Origin: Liolophura sinensis | Lineage: Eukaryota > Mollusca > Polyplacophora > Chitonida > Chitonidae | Direction of reading: 5' to 3' | Assembly: GCF_032854445.1 (NCBI RefSeq) | Contig: NC_088296.1 | Coordinates: 18,281,485-18,345,484, forward strand | DNA length: 64,000 nt | In this document: in pieces, positions 44,401 through 57,400 of the stretch | Numbering within the stretch: the first letter of the stretch is position 1 | Layout of the letters: every line of letters begins with the position of its first letter | Translations under genes and position numbers: made by a program | Notes under the pieces: generated by a model | Seen by the model: the letters and a program-made list of their open reading frames with translations, nothing else | Told to the model about the DNA's origin: nothing | The model's database searches: none

Positions 44401-44424
44401 GACTCAGCCAGTTCACATTCAGCA

Positions 44425-44640
44425 GTGTCATAAGGCAGCAGTGCCAGCAATTTTATAGTGCTGCTTCACTGACGCACCATACTGAAGACACCCGAAAAAC
44501 ACTTCACATACGGCAGTGACATCATGATTTCCATGCCAGCAAGTTTATAGCGCTACCTCACTGACATGTCCTACTGAAAACAATCGAAAAGAAACTCATC
44601 CACTTCACATGCGGCAGGTTCACCATGTAGCATGCTGATT
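44425..44640 (-). mobile_element. Two tandem SINE-B core fragments
   Basis: TTATAGTGCTGCTTCACTGA then ACTGAAGACACCCGAAAA, and a second TTATAGCGCTACCTCACTGA, match the reversed SINE-B 3' region. Confidence 0.6.
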
Positions 44641-44649
44641 TTAATACCG

Positions 44650-44811
44650 GTTGAAACCCTCGACCATCCGCAGGTTGCTGCAGCCCTTCTCAGGTTCGAC
44701 TGGAGACGAAGCCATCATAAGCTGAACTTGACCTCATATTACCGCATTTTTGGTAGTCTCCTGGGTCACTGTCCCACGCCAGTACGCTAACCACCAGACC
44801 ACGGAGGCCCC
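44650..44811 (-). mobile_element. SINE-A, 3'-truncated
   Basis: From ACCCTCGACCATCCGCAGGT to the head CCACCAGACCACGGAGGCCC. The oligo-A end is missing. Confidence 0.9.
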
Positions 44812-44814
44812 AAG

Positions 44815-45365
44815 TGCATTTATAAAAACAAAATGCCATGGCCGTAAATGCCTTAGTTCAAATGTTCTTTTTCTGTGCAGATAAATTATCATACGTCATA
44901 TGTGTATCGAGCCATCCAGCTCACAAATGCCGGAGGTGCTGGATGAACGATGGGACCATGAGAAGGTCTAGTAATCTGTGCTTTCCAGCTATACTTGGAA
45001 AAGCGAGCTACAGATGAGCTGTTATTCCGTTACGTACACGCATTAGCCTGAGGCGGTTACATTTTTTTAATTTACGCAAGCTTGCACTCTTAACAAAGTC
45101 GGTCAGCCATGCAAAAACAGTCCCTATCATACTGAGATTTTTCTCTTTCTGAGTTTTCAAGGTTACATTAGCTTTTATCGTTCGTTCAGTGTGTGAAACC
45201 CGAAAGATTTATTTTTATCCATATAATGATCTTAGTGCATTTAAATTAAAATCTCTTTTTTTTGAAGCAGCACAATTTATACGTGTTTTGCTTTAAGACA
45301 TGAAAATACGTTCCGCTTCACTGCACCGTCGCCTCGTGAATGGAAATAAGTAATTGGCTCATTCT
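44815..45365. other. No gene seen
   Basis: Unique sequence between SINEs. Confidence 0.5.
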
Positions 45366-45369
45366 TTTC

Positions 45370-45598
45370 TTATTTGACTGGTGTTTTACGCCGTACTCAA
45401 GAATATTTCACTTACACGACGGCGGCCAGCATTATTGTGGGAGAAAGTTTAAAGCCCGAGGAAAATTCACTACCTTCCGCAGGTTGATGGCAGACCTTCC
45501 CACCTATGGCCGGAGAGGAAACCAGCATGAGCTGGACTTGAGCTCAAAGCGACCGCAATGGTGAGGGGTCATTGCGCAGAGCTGGTTACGGAGGTCCT
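45370..45598 (-). mobile_element. SINE-A, nearly full length
   Basis: TTATTTGACTGGTGTTTTAC through CAGCATGAGCTGGACTTGAG. The head has a deletion before GTTACGGAGGTCC. Confidence 0.93.
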
Positions 45599-45617
45599 TA
45601 GTTGGCTCTTTACATTG

Positions 45618-45753
45618 ATTTATTTGATTTATTTATTTGATTGGTGTTTAACGCCGTACTCAAGACTATTTCATTTATACAACGGCGGCAAGCATAATGG
45701 TGGGAAGAAACCGGACAGAGCCCGGGGGAAACCCACGACCATCCGCAGGTTGG
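45618..45753 (-). mobile_element. SINE-A, 5'-truncated
   Basis: TTTATTTGATTGGTGTTTAA to CCACGACCATCCGCAGGTTG, then unique sequence. Confidence 0.92.
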
Positions 45754-45759
45754 TCTCAC

Positions 45760-46410
45760 GTCTTTACATTGAAGCTTGGTACTTGCCGGACAAAAGGATA
45801 CATACATAAATTTATATGGTAACTCCTTTCCATGGAATGACTTAAGCTAAGGTCATAAGATGTTTCTCTGGAATTCATGCTGTTCTAACAAACTATGAGA
45901 ACTATCGTCATAATCATTTGGGTTATGCCCGAACTAGCCCATATGACGCATCCTTCATAAATAATTAACCATGGTTTTAAAAACTAAACTTGCATTCATC
46001 GGTGGACAAAGCATAGCTCTTAGAGTTGATCGATTAACGATTCCTCGGTTCTGGCAAACATGACGCAGATCTGAATCTTTTTAAGTAACTATTTACTGGG
46101 GGATGTCCTGACCAAAGTTGAAGATTTCTGCTTTTCCGCTAGAAAAGGAAAAAAAATGGAGGATGCTATAAAGTCTTGCGGGATAGTCATTGGCCCCTTG
46201 TCATTGTTTACAGGACCTTGCCCCAAACCAAGATCTTGCTAGTTGGGCAGTACAACCTTATTAGCTCTATAACCTAATTACGTCATCTATTAATCGTCGC
46301 AAGGTAATGTGGGTAAAAGCCACATCCATGTTTGTCACAGAACAGTTAACTTGTGGCATGTTCACAGCGAAATTTAAGCAATCTCTCAAACAGCATGATA
46401 TAGGTGTTTT
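45760..46410. other. No gene seen
   Basis: Unique sequence between SINEs. Confidence 0.5.
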
Positions 46411-46415
46411 ACACG

Positions 46416-46688
46416 GATGACTGGAGAGGAAGCCAGCATGAGTTGGACTTTAACTCACAGATACCGCAATGGTGAAAAGCTTCTGTTTTTTTTTATTTAT
46501 TTGTGATTGGTGTTTAACGCCGTACTCAAGAATATTTAAGTTATACGACGGCGGCCAGGATTATGGTGGGAGGAAACCGCCTGGGGCAAACCCACGACCA
46601 TACGCAGGTTGCTGCAAAACCTTCCCACATACGGTCGGAGAGGAAGCCAGCATGAGCTGGACTTGAACTTACGGCGACTGCATTGGTG
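46416..46688 (-). mobile_element. SINE-A (46486-46688) next to another partial copy (46416-46476)
   Basis: 46486 starts with the T-rich end and runs to GACTGCATTGGTGA. Upstream GGAAGCCAGCATGAGTTGGA repeats the same inner segment, so two truncated copies lie end to end. Confidence 0.88.
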
Positions 46689-46957
46689 ATTTATTTATTT
46701 TATTTGATTGGTGCTTTACGCCGTACTCAAGAATATTTCACTTATACGACGGTGGCCAGCATTGTGGTGGGAAGAAACCGGCCAGAGTCCGGGGAAAACC
46801 CACGACCATCCGCAGGTTGCTGGCAGACCTTCCCACGAACGACCGGAGAGGAAGCCAGCATGAGCTGGACTTGAACTCATAGCGACCGCATTGGTGAGAG
46901 ACTCCTGGGTCATTACGATGAGCTAGCGCGCTAACCAACTGAGCCACGGAGGCCCCC
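46689..46957 (-). mobile_element. SINE-A, full length
   Basis: TTTATTTATTTTATTTGATT to GCGCTAACCAACTGAGCCAC and GGAGGCCC. It directly abuts the previous truncated copy and is followed by a poly-C tract. Confidence 0.96.
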
Positions 46958-46966
46958 CCCCCCCCA

Positions 46967-47052
46967 CCCCCCCGCATTGGAGAGAGGCTCTGAAAGGCTT
47001 CTGGGTCATTGCACTGCCTTAACACGCTTCAACCATTAGGCCACCGATGCCC
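46967..47052 (-). mobile_element. SINE-A head fragment
   Basis: CGCATTGGAGAGAGGCTCTG, then CTTCTGGGTCATTGCACTGC and ATTAGGCCACCGATGCCC: a head only, duplicated behind the full copy. Confidence 0.75.
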
Positions 47053-47059
47053 AACTTGA

Positions 47060-48690
47060 TCACATAAAACATAATGGTGTCTGGTTGTCTGACCTATTTT
47101 ATCTGTGACTGTTTCCTATTAAAAGGAGTTTGCGGATGAGAAAACTGGAAATGGGAAAGTTTGGAAGAAAAAAGCAAAAAAGAACTGGGTTTATATACCT
47201 TTCTTTTGTATTTTTTTTCTATTTTAATTGAAAAGCCAGACGAACCTGAAGCACGGAGAAGACGGTTGCAGTCAGGTTTCAAGGTCAAGGTCACTTCAGA
47301 GAAAATTAAATTTTTTGTGCTAGAAACTGTCTGTGAAATTTTGTGTTAACTGGACGTTTCAAAACTGCCCGGGCCAACGAAAGATGAGTAGGCAAGTTGT
47401 AGAGGCCATGAGCACTAAGTTGTGGCGTGTACGGCGCAACACTATTTGCGTGATCAAATCATGTAAGGAGGACCTACTTTTGAAGCCATCTCTTTCAGTT
47501 CGAACGCACCTATTTTTTTATGACACTAATTGTCAACATGGCCGGTTATAGTTTTGCGTATTTTTTGTTCTATTTTGTACTGACGGAGATAGCAACCCAC
47601 ACCTTAGTTCACGAGGAACAGATAAGCTGTGTGAAATAAGTAATATAAAAAAGATCTAAAAATATTAAGCTGGGAGAATTCAATATCAGCCTGCCTGTAT
47701 CAGCCTGTAATTTCTTGCCTTATCTCTAGTTACCTCGCGTCCTCGACTCCTCGCGTTCAATAAAAACAGATCAGCCGAACAGTTCCGGATGCAAATACAG
47801 TATCTACACATGACATGCATTTAAACATTTTCCTAATGTTCACATTTGTAAATCAATAAAATCAATCAAAAGTGTTTAGACTTGGGGCAGAATTCTTCAA
47901 GGAAAATCAGTGCATTTTAAAATCTTGTACAATAATTAATGTTATCCATAAACAATAAAATTTATTTCCTGAAATATTCAGTTTGACGGAAGATTTAGGC
48001 AGTTCAGTCAATTACAGTCATATTTTGTGGGTAATTTTGAATACTGTATATAACCGCATGACAATAACCACTGATTTACACTTATACAAGGTAAAATGGC
48101 AGAAAGAGACGTCACCATGATGTTGTAATGTTGAATCTCCAATTTCAGATTTTCACTTACGTCCTCGTTTTGGTCTGTCAAAAGTTTTGCTTGTGTACTT
48201 GAAATTTTTAAAAGTTTTCCTTGTCAGATTGTCCGATAGCCGTCAGGTCACACGACAAGCTTTTACAAGGCGTTCACTATATCATCCGCGTGACCCATAA
48301 ACTTCATTGCTGCGGTTGCATTTTGAAGAATTTTAGAGAGGCGTCATTCTAAGGGACGTAACTCATGCATAGTCGACTATACCTGTCCGTCAATGAATGT
48401 CACCACGATATTGTCTCCCGCTGGTGTAAAAAAAAAATCCTACTGCGCTTAATCTTAATTACTTCATTGTTTTCTCAAAACATTGCTGGTAAAAGCTGGG
48501 TTCATTTCTCGTTGATATTGGTCTCTTCATTAGCTGTGCTGAAATCTGACACAGATGGCTAATTAACATAGTTCGGAATGGCCGTCGTAAACTGTACCAT
48601 GTTGCTCCAGTTACTGTGACTGAACAAAGCGTGAATGTGGATAGGCCTACTGGCCATATTTTACTACAGAGATCGGGTTTTATTTATATA
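47060..48690. other. No gene recognised
   Basis: Unique sequence. ORFs at 47161-47349 and 47333-47551 (+) show no recognised motif. Confidence 0.5.
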
Positions 48691-48770
48691 TTTATTTAAT
48701 TGGCGTTATACGCCGTACTCGGGAATATTTCACTTATAGACCTACTACGACGGCCAGCATTGTGTTGGAA
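48685..48770 (-). mobile_element. SINE-A 3' fragment
   Basis: TTTATTTAATTGGCGTTATA, then CGCCGTACTCGGGAATATTT. Confidence 0.85.
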
Positions 48771-49121
48771 ATCGGGTTGTAACTATGGATACACTATGTG
48801 GTTCCTTTGCGGGCGATCGTGGCGCCAGCTACTGTAGATATGTGTATTGCCGAAGCAATTTTGTGTGTGTAGCTTATGTGAGTACTAATGAAAGCACACA
48901 TCCAGTACGACCAATAAAAAGTTGTACTCATTTGCAAAAGTGTCTTGGTCTCTAGTTGTACATTTCGTTCACTGGCTAAAACGCATGCGTCACTTTTTAC
49001 TAGTATCAGAAGCCACATGTCTTTCAACAGAGAGTAGTATCGATAGATTGACTAAACAGTATAAACTCCCGATGACAATTCGTTGCTTTTTTTTTGTAAA
49101 CATTGTACCTTATATTTTTGA

Positions 49122-49190
49122 CTTATTTGATTGGGGGAAATCCACGACCATCCGCAGGCTGCTGCAGACCTTCCCACGTACGGCCAAAGA
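49122..49190 (-). mobile_element. SINE-A internal fragment
   Basis: AAATCCACGACCATCCGCAG and CAGACCTTCCCACGTACGGC. Confidence 0.85.
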
Positions 49191-49545
49191 TTATACCTAA
49201 TTGTTTGAGGAGGATATAATAAATATTAATTAAGTTAACCGCTATCAAACAAATTAACAGGGGTGGGTAGATGGAAGAGATCTTTTTTTTATGAATGTAA
49301 TTTTTTGGACTGGAACTGGAATTACCCCTAATTCGAAGACTCACGAAAAGGCCTGACCGTCTTCTTGGCTAAATGAATGTACGCTCATGCCAAGTATACA
49401 AGCATGATTTTCTTCGCACTTCACTTCTTCTTCCTCATGAGACTTTTCTGATTTAGATGAGAATTCTGATATGTTATAAAAACGAACTTAAGCTCATTGC
49501 TTTCTAATAACAATGCCGTAATAAAACGAATATATTTGTACTTAC

Positions 49546-49659
49546 AAAACCAATAATCTGGATGGCGGCCACATCAAACGTGAGATTCACCGCCCTGGAC
49601 ATGTTGTAGAGAAGGCGAACTATGGGACTGTACGAGTGTTCTTCAAACGAGTATCTCCA
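49546..49659 (-). pseudogene. Inverted second copy of nAChR exon 2, cut by the gap
   Basis: On the - strand this reads WRYSFEEHSYSPIVRLLYNM then SRAVNLTFDVAAIQIIGF, followed by a GTAAGTAC donor (plus-strand 49540-49545). It is clearly homologous to 51237-51347, and the intron flank also matches for about 45 bp. It departs at usually conserved places: RPV is RLL and the final D of QIID is G. The frame is open. The 5' part is lost in the N run. I did not find the next exon downstream on the - strand, so it is either an exon remnant or the first part of a divergent paralogue. Confidence 0.75.
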
Positions 49660-49859
49660 NNNNNNNNNNNNNNNNNNNNNNNNNNNNNNNNNNNNNNNNN
49701 NNNNNNNNNNNNNNNNNNNNNNNNNNNNNNNNNNNNNNNNNNNNNNNNNNNNNNNNNNNNNNNNNNNNNNNNNNNNNNNNNNNNNNNNNNNNNNNNNNNN
49801 NNNNNNNNNNNNNNNNNNNNNNNNNNNNNNNNNNNNNNNNNNNNNNNNNNNNNNNNNNN
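49660..49859. other. Assembly gap (200 N)
   Basis: Exactly 200 N. It interrupts the inverted nAChR exon copy at 49546-49659. Confidence 0.99.
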
Positions 49860-50283
49860 GTAGGGGTATAGTCTTCAGAGGCATGGACCCGGAAATTAAA
49901 TAAAAACGTGATCTGAACCGGCAAAGCGCATATATAATTAAAACTGCATAAAGTTGAAAATGGCCGCCTACGAAAAAAGAGTTCGTATGGTGTCACTGTT
50001 CGGATTCTTATTTGCTTATTATTAATAAATATGGCATTTGCTAATATTCATTAACAGTTTACTATATTCACCAACAAAAAATTAATAAAATAACAATTTA
50101 TTTTCGTCTAACTTAATGGCATCCTTATACACTGATTTCAGACTCAGACTAATTTCAGATTATTCCACAAATCACAGGCATCAAGGAGGCTTATTGCAGG
50201 AACCAGTATTGCTGCAACAGAAGCGGTGGGCAGAGCACTTAAAACCAACCTCTTACACACTTAACGGTACGATTGTCTGGTAG

Positions 50284-50366
50284 ATGTGAATGGATTATCC
50301 TCTTCATAGCCGTCATCTACCTCGTGGTTTGTCACACGAGTGCTTTAGAGCAGAGAAATCCCAGGG
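50284..50366 (+). CDS. nAChR exon 1 (signal peptide; start unresolved)
   Basis: In the frame that joins the next exon (phase 1) the sequence reads CEWIILFIAVIYLVVCHTSA then LEQRNPR, a clear cleavable signal peptide. The donor is GTGAGTAAG at 50367. No ATG lies in this frame after the stop at 50240. The nearest ATG, at 50284, is one base out of frame. Either the Met is in an unseen upstream exon (possible acceptor CTGGTAG ending at 50283) or there is an indel. Confidence 0.75.
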
Positions 50367-53300
50367 GTGAGTAAGGTTCTGCCTAGTGAAGTGTAGAACA
50401 CATTGTTTTCGATAGTAATATCCGAGCACGGTTTGGCAATTCATTCTTCTCACCACCTCACAGTATAATGGAAAAAAATTCAAATACAATGCGCTACTGT
50501 GGCGTTCCTTGGTGGCCGAGTGGTTTAAAGCGTTGCACTGCGGAAGTGTGCTGCAGAACCTTTACTTCGCTGATTAAGGCCTTTCTTTTCTATCAAACAC
50601 TGACCATCTAAGTCATTTGAATACGCTGACTTAGCTGTGGTTTAACATCAGTCAGGGTGCCAGTTGTTCTGGGGCGATGCGGCGGTTTTCTTCGATGTTC
50701 TACCTTGTTTTCGTCATCCATAAAACTGAGCATTTCTCAGACAATTGAGAACTCCATGCGCTTAGTGTAAAACGACTTAAATAAATAACGTGCATGGCGC
50801 CTCTTTGTGTAAGGGTTTTGAACGTATGGCCTAAAATTGGTGTTGTTGAAAAACTGGAAAATTATTTAAACCCTCACTGTGAGGAGTATGAAAGTGTGTC
50901 GGAAAATGCAGATGTTAAAATCTAATAGTACATGGGGATATGGACAGAGTACTCTATTGTGAAAAGTATGGAAGCGTGGCCGGAAAATGCAGTTGTTGGA
51001 AAGTGAGCATTTGTGGAACATTGAAACTAAAACGTTTTCATTTTACAACACGGAAGGAAAACAGGGGACAAGAAAACAATCGGCACAACATGCACGGAAA
51101 ACAGGGGACAAGAAGACAATCGGCACAACATGGACGGAAAAACTGTCAAGACGCCACCAAAAGCTATTAATAGATACAGCATCCAATAAACCAACTCGCA
51201 TTTCTTCTTGTAGAAAATGAAGAGAGTCGGCTCTGGAGATACCTGTTTATAGAAAATTCGTACAATCTTAAGATTCGTCCTGTCTACAACACGTCCAGGG
51301 CGGTGAATCTCACGTTAGATGTGGCCGTCAATCAAATTATTGATTTTGTAAGTACAAATATATTCATTTTATTACGGTATTAATTATTAGCAAGCAACGA
51401 TCATAAGTTTGTGTTTATGACATACAGTATAGTATGATCATTTTATTGATTTTAAGTATAAAAAAAATGTAACAATTGTTTTATTATTAGCAAGCAGTGG
51501 TCCTAAGGCTATAGCTATGATATATAAAAATACGTATTTAAGCATCTAAAGTTTAATGTGGAAGAAGAAATAAGGGACATTTTTAAGAGAGCGGAGAAAA
51601 GTTATCTGCATGATTGTAGCGAAGAAAAATGCAGATTTGTTTGAAGGGTCTGGCTTAACGAATTACGGCAGATGTGATAACTGGCAGGTAATGGATACCA
51701 AGGTAGCAACACATGTGATAACTGGCAAGTAATTGATATGAAGATAGCTTCAAATGTGATAGCTGACAAGTAATGGGTATCAGGATAGCTACAGATGTGA
51801 TAACTGGCAAGTAATGGATATCAGGGTAGCTACAGATGTTATAACTGGCAAGTAATGGATATCAGGGTGGCTACACATGTGATAACTGGCAAGTAATGGA
51901 TATCGGGGTAGCTACAGATGTGAAAACTGGCAAGTAATGGATGTCAGGGTAGCTACACATGTGATAACTGGCAAGTAATGGATATCAGGGTGGCTACACA
52001 TGTGATAACTGGCAAGTAATGGATATCGGGGTAGCTACATGTGTGATAACTGGCAAGTAATGGATATCAGGGTAGCTACAGATGTGATAACTGGCAAGTA
52101 ATGGATATCAGGGTGGCTACACATGTGATAACTGGCAAGTAATGGATATCGGGGTAGCTATAGGTGTGATAACTGGCAAGTAATGGATATCAGGGTATCT
52201 ACACATGTGATAACTGGCAAGTAATAAATATCGGGGTGGCTACAGATGTGATGACTGGCAAGTAATGGATATCAGGGTAGCTACAGATGTGATAACTGGC
52301 AAGTAATGGATATCAGGGTAGCTACAGATGTGAAAACTGGCAAGTAATGGATATCGGGGTAGCTACAGGTGTGATAACTGGCAAGTAATGGATATCAGGG
52401 TAGCTACAGGTGTGATAACTGGCAAGTAATGGATATCAGGGTGGCTACAGATGTGGTAACTGCCAAGTAATGTATATCGGGGTAGCTACAGGTGTGATAA
52501 CTGGCAAGTAATGGATATCAGGGTAGCTACAGATGTGATAACTGGCAAGTCATGGATATCAGGGTGGCTACAGGTGTGGCAACTGCCAAGTAATGGATTC
52601 ACAGAATGAAACAACAAGTCAGAGAATCAAACAGTTAATAGTATTTAATTACATATTTTTCAGGATGAACCGAAAATGATATTGACAAGCGGGATTTGGG
52701 TGAGGCTGGTGAGTGAAAAATGCTACATTCTTGACATGCATGTATGTATAACCGAGTTTGAGGAACCATTCAATAAAGGATGCCACATGGAACAAGCATA
52801 TTTCAGAATCATGCCTTAGTCCACAGAATTTAATGTTTGAATCTAACCGTATAAAGTCTTGATGTCACACGTTGACGTCACAACTCTTGACGTCACAAGT
52901 TGTACAGGCCTAGGCATATAATACGATAGAAGCCGTTGAATCAAGGAAATGGCATAGGTTGCATTTCGTGACGGAAACGAACGCATAATATGAAACACAG
53001 ATAATTTCTTTCCGGTATTCTGGTAAAATTAAAGCAGTCCAGTGCTTGGCTGATCAATCAATCATGAAAAGTAAATAACGGCAGTTTTAGATAATTTAAA
53101 TTTTAGGTAAGATTTAAACAGAGATAAAAGAAAAGAAAATATTATATATTTTTGTTTTAGATTTAAGAGGGTAATCCAAACAATAAATTAGACCTTTGTG
53201 CGCCATCAAATCGTATTCCATTCGCTAAAAAGTAATACTGAATCACTGAGGAATAACTCTTGGTGCGTTTATTTCAGTAAAACGGACGTTGGGTAATTGA

Positions 53301-54438
53301 AATCCACTCTTCCTATGCAAAATTGGTTGACGCCATTTTATCAGAATGTGCAACATTGAAAACCTTATAGTAAATACATTTACGGACATAACTTGACATG
53401 TCATGTGGTTTCAACGACACTGAATTTAAAAATAGGGTAAAACTTTCTGTTTCGGAATGCTTTCAACAGAATGCTATAATGTCATTTCTCTTTTTTACGA
53501 CACTGCGTTTATGACTTGGGACACACTTTTTCACTGTTTAGCTCACAACGCTATGTTACGTTACGTTCTGTCCTGCAGTATTGGCGTGACGAGCTGCTGA
53601 CGTGGAACTCTTCAGACTTCGGCGGTCTGACGTCGATCCAGGTACCCGCACGTGATATCTGGCTGCCTGATCTCTGCCTGTACTCAAGGTCAGTATGTAC
53701 TTTGTGATTTATCTGGGGGATGGTCGTGGGTATCTGGCAGGTTTCCTCCCGCCTTCGTATCAGTGAAATATTCTTGAGCACGGCGTGAAAAACCAATCAA
53801 ACAAATAAAGAAAATAACTACTTGATTTTTATCTGTTATCCATTGCTTCACAATACAGTAGCCTGTGCGGCAGAACAGCATATAGCATGGCTTTGTTCAA
53901 AGCTCAAACCCTTTTCCTATGATTTTCCTATGTGGTTTTTCCCCTGGGCTTTACTTCCTTCCTGCTGTTGTGGTTTCCTTTGGGCTAGGTTTCTTTTACC
54001 TATAAACTTTAATGTTGTCATATCCATCGAAGTGAAATACTCTTGAGAACGCCTTCAAATACCAATCAAGCACATGAAATGAAATATTGAAACATATCGG
54101 TATGGACTACGTAACACAACCAGTAACGGACCTAAATTATGGCTTGCTGGATTGTTTGGAATTCCGGTGGTGTCACCCTAATATTACAACTGATCCGTCA
54201 ACTGATGGAACGAGTAACCAACATTGCAGGGGCGCGATGACCCGGGAGCCTCTCACCAATGGGGTCCCTGTGAGTTCACGTCCAGCTCATGCTGGCTTCC
54301 TCTTCGGAAGATCTGACAGCAACCTACGGATGACCGTGGTTTTTTTTCCAGGGCTCTGCCCGGTTTCCTCCCAACATAATGCTGGCCGCCGTCATATAAG
54401 TGAAATATTCTTGAGAACGGCGTAAAACATCAATCTAA

Positions 54439-54493
<55 letters not shown>

Positions 54494-57400
54494 AATGGTA
54501 GTCAAAAATAAGAATCAACTTATCCCGTGACTTATCACCATGACAACATGTCGGTTTTGTATGTGTCACCATTGTTATTCGAATCAACATTTTCTGTTGC
54601 AGTGTCGTCACGCCTACTGATGGCACCTTCGGCAATACCAACTTCATGGTCTTGATTTCATCAGAGGGCAACATCAGGTGGCTCTACCCTATCGTCATCC
54701 AGAGCCGTTGCAGAGTCGACATGGGGTTATTCCCCTATGACACGCAGTACTGCGTGCACGAATTTGGCTCGTGGTCGTATAGTGGCCATCATATAGACAT
54801 CTATCCCAAAAATCCTTTCGGCGACGCCGCGAACTACATTAGCAACGGCGAATGGGATCTTCTTGATCTACCGTGTCGGAAGAAAGTGACGACGTACGGT
54901 TGTTGCCCAGAGCCTTACCCCAGCGTCGTTTACACATACGTTCTGCAAAGGCGTCCTACTTTTTACCTTTTCAACTTGGCCCTGCCCTGCTTCCTCATCA
55001 CGTGTGTCAATCTTTTATCCTTTCTACTTCCGGTAGAATCGGGCGAAAAGATCGCCTTAAGCATCACCACTCTCCTTACTGTGGTTCTTTTCTTGAGGAT
55101 GATCGCTGATTCCATTCCACCACAAGGCAACGTCATCCCCATTATACGTAAGTCCCGAAAGATCGTCTGCGCTCTCTTTTAAATATACGCTAGATGTGTA
55201 TACTTACATTACCATGAACTTTTATTCCCGTTTGTAATAATTTCTTAACGCCGGCCAATGCTTAAATACTGTTATCTTTAAGTTTTGTTTGAAAATAAAA
55301 CACATAGCTGGAAAAAAGAATATTGAAGTATTGTTCACAAGACGTCAAAGAGCTTATTTTTTAAATTTATTTCATTGGTGTTTACGCCGTACTTAAGAAT
55401 ATTTCACTTTGTACGACGACGGCCAGCATTATGGTGGGAGGAAACCGGGCAGAGCCAGGAGGAAACCCACGACCATCCGCAGGATGCTGGCAGACCTTCC
55501 CACGTATGGTTGGTTAGGAAGCCAGCATGAGCTGCATTTTATCACACATAATCGTAGTGTCACGCCACGTGACTAAGTGTTGTTGCGTCACGTGAGTTTC
55601 CACCTGGGTGAAAACTTAACAAATGTCACAAAAAGTCAAAAAAAAAAAAAAAAAAAGGAGACTCATCACTTTTGTAAACTCATCAGAATGTAATAAATTT
55701 GTAGTTAGAGTGTTGATCGCAAATTGTAAATAAATTTGTACAAAGAATGAGTTTGAATTAAGAAATAGTGTGCAGTATACTGGTCATGAACATAATCATA
55801 ATTTCCCTGTTTGATTGCAGAGTGGTATTTTGGAGGATGCATGGTACTGCTCTGCTTATCTACAGCAGTAGCTATCCTTGTGTACCGGATACACTTCAAA
55901 GGCGAATACGGCACACCATTTCCAGTTTGGGCCAGACGGATATTATACGGACCCCTCGGACGGAAGTTGGGCGCATGTCCAGCCGTCAATCAAGTAGAAG
56001 AAAATAAGGTCTGTATGAACAGAGAATGTCGCTGAGGCCCAAATGCAACTTCCGATTACATTTTTCACTTGTACGGTCAGTTTTATAGGGGGGGGGGGGG
56101 AGGAAGCCGGAGTGCCCGGCGTACACCACCGACATTTGACAAGTGACTGTCGATCTTTAACGACCATACATGTATAAGCGTTGTCGATCGCTTATTATCA
56201 ACAGTGCCCAGTGAGCGCCGGGAGTGGTGGGGGAGATTTGATTGGTGTTTTACTCCGTAGGGCCTACTTAAAAATATTTCACTTGTACAACGGCGTCCAG
56301 CACTACCCTGTCCTAATAACTAAAAGACAATCGCACCTGAGCGCGAAATTACGGACCGCTCAATCCAAGATGTACATGTGTTTTCCAAGTTCAACCATGA
56401 TGATGGAAGAAGTTTTTTTGTAAAGGTCACGTGAGGAATAGTGCCTATCTTGTCTCCTCTCCGCTTTTTAGTGTTTATTTATTTATTTACATGGTGTTTT
56501 ACGCTGTACTCAAGAAAATTTCACTTATACGACGGCGGCCAGCATTATGGTGGGAGGAAACCGGGCAGAGCCCGGGGGAATCCCACGACGATACGCAGGT
56601 TCCGCTTTTTAGTGGCAGTTGTATAAATTTATTTGCGTTTAACGACTTAACATCTCGGAAATGTTTCACTTCTAAGACAACAGTAACGGAATATAGGTGG
56701 AGGCAAACTTCAGCTCTTTTCTTCAGTTTTCTGGCAAACTTCCTCACTTACAGCCGCTGCTGAACAAACCAGGCTTGATTTGAACCTACTACCTCATTTA
56801 CTGATCGGCCCGTGGGACCGGTTTTGATCTATAACGTTTAGTGACTACCATTTGTTATCTACCAGTTTGTCGTTCTGGCCTGTACGTCAGACTTGAAACA
56901 GTTCGTCAGTCAATCGCCTAAAGTCTAAGGTTTACCCTGAGCGTTATAGTCTTTTATAACCCATAAAAATGCAAAAAAGAAGTAAAAATGAGTGTGTTAA
57001 ACAGAGAATAAGTGTGTCAGACAGTAAATGACTGAGTCAGACAGTAAATGACTGGGTCAGACAGTCAGACAGTAAATGACTGGGTCAGACAGTCAGACAA
57101 TAAATAACTGAGTCAGACAGTAAATGACTGAGTCAGAGAGTCAGACAGTAAATGGCTGAGGTCAGACAGTCAAACAGTAAATGCCTGAGTCAGACAGTAA
57201 ATGCCTGAGTCAGACAGTCAGACAGTAAATGGCTGAGTCGGACAGTCAGCCAGTAAATGAATGAGTCAGACAGTCAGACAGTAAATGACTGAGTCAGACA
57301 GTCAGACAGTACATGACTGAGTCAGACAGTACATGAATGTGTCAGATAGTAAATGAGTGTGTCGGATAGTAAATAAGCGTGTCAGACAGTAAAGAGGTGT

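Noticed and set aside
49504-49996. ORFs running through the 200-N gap
   Set aside because: Their length is an artefact of unknown bases; only the exon piece at 49546-49659 is supported.
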